DNA of 64,000 nucleotides from NCBI RefSeq assembly GCF_009791395.1, contig NZ_WSZK01000023.1, positions 130,899 to 194,898 of the forward strand, written 5' to 3'. Positions within the stretch are counted from its first letter, which is position 1. Every line of letters begins with the position of its first letter. Under the pieces are notes generated by a model. That model was not told where the DNA came from. It did not search any database and saw nothing but the letters and a program-made list of their open reading frames with translations. Made by a program: the position numbers and the translations under genes. Source of the stretch: Halomarina oriensis. Lineage in GTDB: Archaea; Halobacteriota; Halobacteria; Halobacteriales; Haloarculaceae. This document shows, piece after piece, positions 61,919 to 64,000 of the stretch.

Positions 61919-64000
61919 TCAGCCCGTGTAGATGAGGACCGTCGCGTCGTCGAGTTCGAGGACGTCGACCTCCTCGCCGCTGGCGGCCTGCTGTTCCTCT
62001 TCGACCTCGAAGGCGTCGGCGTCGAGGACGACCACCTCACCGCCGACGTCGAGTTCGACCTCGCCGCTGGTCTCCTGCTGGGCCTTCAGCGCCGCCGGGT
62101 CGGCCGCTTCGAGCGCACCGATGACCGCACCCGCCTCGTCGCGGAACTTCGGCCCGATGCTGGCGTGGTCGGGGTCAACGCCCACCGGGACGAGTTCGAC
62201 GTTCGGCCGACCCGATTCGAGGTAGACCGGCGCGTTGACCGCACTGGAGAGGTCGTAGGTGTCGAGCGCGCTCTCCTCGTCGGTGGTGTCGGCGAACACC
62301 TCGATACGGTCGAGTTCGGCGTTGAGCGCCATCCCCTGTTCGGACTTCCACGAGCGAATCTCGCTGGCGATATCCGCGACGAGCTGGCCGCGCTCGACGG
62401 CCGCCTCGTCGAACTCGGGCAGGTCGGGCCACTCGGCGGCGTGGACGCTCCCCTCGATGCCGGGGAGCGCGTCGTAGGCCTCGTCGGCCAGGAACGGCGC
62501 GAACGGCGCGAGCATCCGGAGCGACGACGACAGCGCGGTGAGGAGCGCGTGCCGGGCGGCGTTGCGTTCGCCGGGCCGACCCTCGTAGAGGCGGCCCTTG
62601 ACGAGTTCGAGGTAGTCGTCGGCCAGGTCGTGCCAGACGAACTCCCGGAGTTCGCGCAGGGCGGTGTCGTAGCGGTACTCGGCCATCGCCTCGTCGTACC
62701 GCTCGGCGACGTCCGCCGCGCGGCCGAGAATCCAGCGGTCGGCGTCGCGGTACGCCGGGTCCGAGACGTCGACCGTCCGCTCGTCTACGTGGCCTGCCGC
62801 GAACTTCGTGATGTTCCACACCTTCGTGTTGAACCGCGAGGCCGAGGTGGCCTCTTTCGGTTGGAACTGCACGTCGGCACCTGGCTGACCGCCCAGTGCG
62901 AGCGCCTGTCGGACGGCGTCCGCGCCGTACTCGTCGATGGCCTCCTCGGGCGTGACGACGTTGCCACGGGACTTGGACATCTTGTTGCCGTCGGGGCCGA
63001 ACACCATCCCGTTGACGAGGACGGTGTCCCACGGCCGCTCGCCGGTGAGTTCGCCGGTGCGGAGGAGCGTGTAGAACGCCCACGTCCGGATGATGTCGTG
63101 GCCCTGTGGACGCAGTGCGACCGGTTCGAACTCGTCTCTGGCGGTCTCCTCGGGCCAGCCACGGAGGTGGAGCGGCGTGATGGAGGAGTCCATCCACGTG
63201 TCCATGACGTCCGTCTCGCCGTGCCAGTTCTCGCCGTCACACTCCGGGCACGCGCCGACGGCCGGGGGCGTCTCGGTCGGTTCGACGGGCAGTTCCTCGA
63301 CGCCCGCGACGTGCCAGTGCCCACAGTCCACACACTCCCAGGCGGGGATGGGCGTGGCGAACACGCGCTGGCGGGAGATGACCCAGTCCCAGGTCATCCC
63401 CTCGGCCCACTCCTCGAGGCGGGCGTACATGTGGTCGGGAATCCACTCGACCTCTTGTGCTTTCTCGACGATGGCCTCCTGGTCGATGCGGACGAACCAC
63501 TGTTCCTTCGAGAGGATCTCGATGGGCGTATCACAGCGCCAGCAGACGCCGACGGCCTGCTCGGTCCGTTCGTGGTCGACGAGGTGGCCCGCGTCGTCCA
63601 GCGCGTCGGCGACGTTCTCCTTCGCGTCGGCGATAGTCTGGCCCTCGAACTCCCCGGCGAGGTCGTTGAGGTGGCCGTCCTCGGTGAGGACCGAGCGGAG
63701 GTCCAGGTCGTGGCGACTCCACCAGTCGACGTCCTGTTTGTCCCCGAACGTACAGATCATCACCGCGCCGGTGCCGAACATCGCCGTCGACGTCCTCGTC
63801 GCAGGAGGTCGACCTCCTGGCCGAACAGCGGCACCTCGAAGGTGTCGCCCACGCGCCCTCGTAGCGCTCGTCGTCGGGGGTCGACGGCGACGGCGACACA
63901 CGCCGCGAGCAGTTCGGGGCGGGTCGTGGCGATCTCGATGGGGTCGTTCTCGACGCCGTCGAACGCGACCTGGTACAGCGTCCCCGTCCGGTCTTCCTTC
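61919..64000 (-). CDS. valS: Valyl-tRNA synthetase (5' end outside; frameshifts near 63.8 kb)
   Basis: From 63760 down to 61919 the frame is clean and reads [20 protein letters not shown], the editing-domain zinc/[61 protein letters not shown], the class I KMSKS motif ([10 protein letters not shown] near 62980) and the anticodon-binding and C-terminal regions ([31 protein letters not shown]). Between 63777 and 63880 the frame changes four times (see findings). Beyond, [21 protein letters not shown] continues to the edge. The HIGH motif lies outside the window. Charges tRNA-Val with valine. Confidence 0.9.
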   Translation of the reverse strand, partial: EGRPDGDAVPGRVRRRRERPHRDRHDPPRTARGVCRRRRRPPTTSATRARGRHLRGAAVRPGGRPPATRTSTAMFGTGAVMICTFGDKQDVDWWSRHDLDLRSVLTEDGHLNDLAGEFEGQTIADAKENVADALDDAGHLVDHERTEQAVGVCWRCDTPIEILSKEQWFVRIDQEAIVEKAQEVEWIPDHMYARLEEWAEGMTWDWVISRQRVFATPIPAWECVDCGHWHVAGVEELPVEPTETPPAVGACPECDGENWHGETDVMDTWMDSSITPLHLRGWPEETARDEFEPVALRPQGHDIIRTWAFYTLLRTGELTGERPWDTVLVNGMVFGPDGNKMSKSRGNVVTPEEAIDEYGADAVRQALALGGQPGADVQFQPKEATSASRFNTKVWNITKFAAGHVDERTVDVSDPAYRDADRWILGRAADVAERYDEAMAEYRYDTALRELREFVWHDLADDYLELVKGRLYEGRPGERNAARHALLTALSSSLRMLAPFAPFLADEAYDALPGIEGSVHAAEWPDLPEFDEAAVERGQLVADIASEIRSWKSEQGMALNAELDRIEVFADTTDEESALDTYDLSSAVNAPVYLESGRPNVELVPVGVDPDHASIGPKFRDEAGAVIGALEAADPAALKAQQETSGEVELDVGGEVVVLDADAFEVEEEQQAASGEEVDVLELDDATVLIYTG

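Noticed and set aside
1..64000. CRISPR array, rRNA operon, complete insertion sequence or integrase
   Set aside because: No regularly spaced direct repeats of 25-40 bases with unique spacers, no rRNA-like conserved stretches, and no transposase or integrase motif were seen.

Overview
The window comes from a halophilic archaeon (class Halobacteria). The base composition is very GC-rich and the proteins are loaded with Asp and Glu. The core genes are archaeal: RNA polymerase subunits H, B'', B', A' and A'' with NusA, ribosomal proteins S12, S7 and S10, EF-1A, EF-2 with the diphthamide loop, and FAU-1. Several families are typical of haloarchaea: SepF, a PGF-CTERM surface protein, a Tat-exported subtilase of the halolysin type, and an HVO_0476-like zinc-finger protein. 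Promoters, where visible, are BRE/TATA boxes about 25-30 bases ahead of start codons, so many transcripts look leaderless. I cannot name the genus.

Layout. 1-7.9 kb: 3' end of FAU-1, a beta-propeller surface protein, ROK sugar kinase, SDR oxidoreductase and a run of small membrane proteins. 8-16.2 kb: uvrA, two multispanning membrane proteins, a BNR-type propeller, a geranylgeranyl-reductase-like flavoprotein and the subtilase. 16.3-23.8 kb: sepF, small haloarchaeal families, a YgfZ/GcvT-like protein, a lipoprotein, a PUA protein, a structured non-coding element of about 0.7 kb, and an RNase II-type nuclease. 24-27.6 kb: a three-gene exporter-like operon (secreted/anchored protein, ABC ATPase, MacB-type permease). 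27.6-28.4 kb: a small AT-rich patch abutting tRNA-Ala. 28.5-34 kb: S10, EF-1A, homoserine dehydrogenase, an ACT protein, Hsp20 and type II GAPDH. 34-43 kb: aminopeptidase, zinc-finger protein, three SAM-methyltransferase-like genes, HerA-like ATPase, paired FluC/CrcB fluoride channel subunits, Gfo/Idh oxidoreductase, nucleoside deaminase, PD-(D/E)XK protein and tRNA-Asp. 43.3-53.1 kb: the RNA polymerase operon with nusA, a small inverted gene, then rpsL-rpsG. 53-64 kb: NAD(P)-binding proteins, a putative zincin, a J-domain membrane protein, EF-2, a dUTPase-like protein, an M29 aminopeptidase, a CBS protein and valS running off the end.

How they work together. The core is an information-processing block: transcription (RNAP-NusA), translation (S12-S7, S10-EF-1A, EF-2, valS), rRNA/RNA processing (FAU-1, RNase II-type, PUA) and repair (uvrA). 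The other genes serve central metabolism, membrane and surface functions, and protein quality control.

Caution on quality. Three conserved genes (rpoB'', a zinc-ribbon protein and the 5' part of valS) carry single-base frameshifts. rpoB'' and valS are essential, and valS has four compensating indels in about 100 bases, so residual sequencing or assembly indels are the simplest explanation. I found no CRISPR array, rRNA, complete insertion sequence or integrase. The best candidate for something undescribed is the hairpin-dense element at 21676-22350 with paired terminal repeats.
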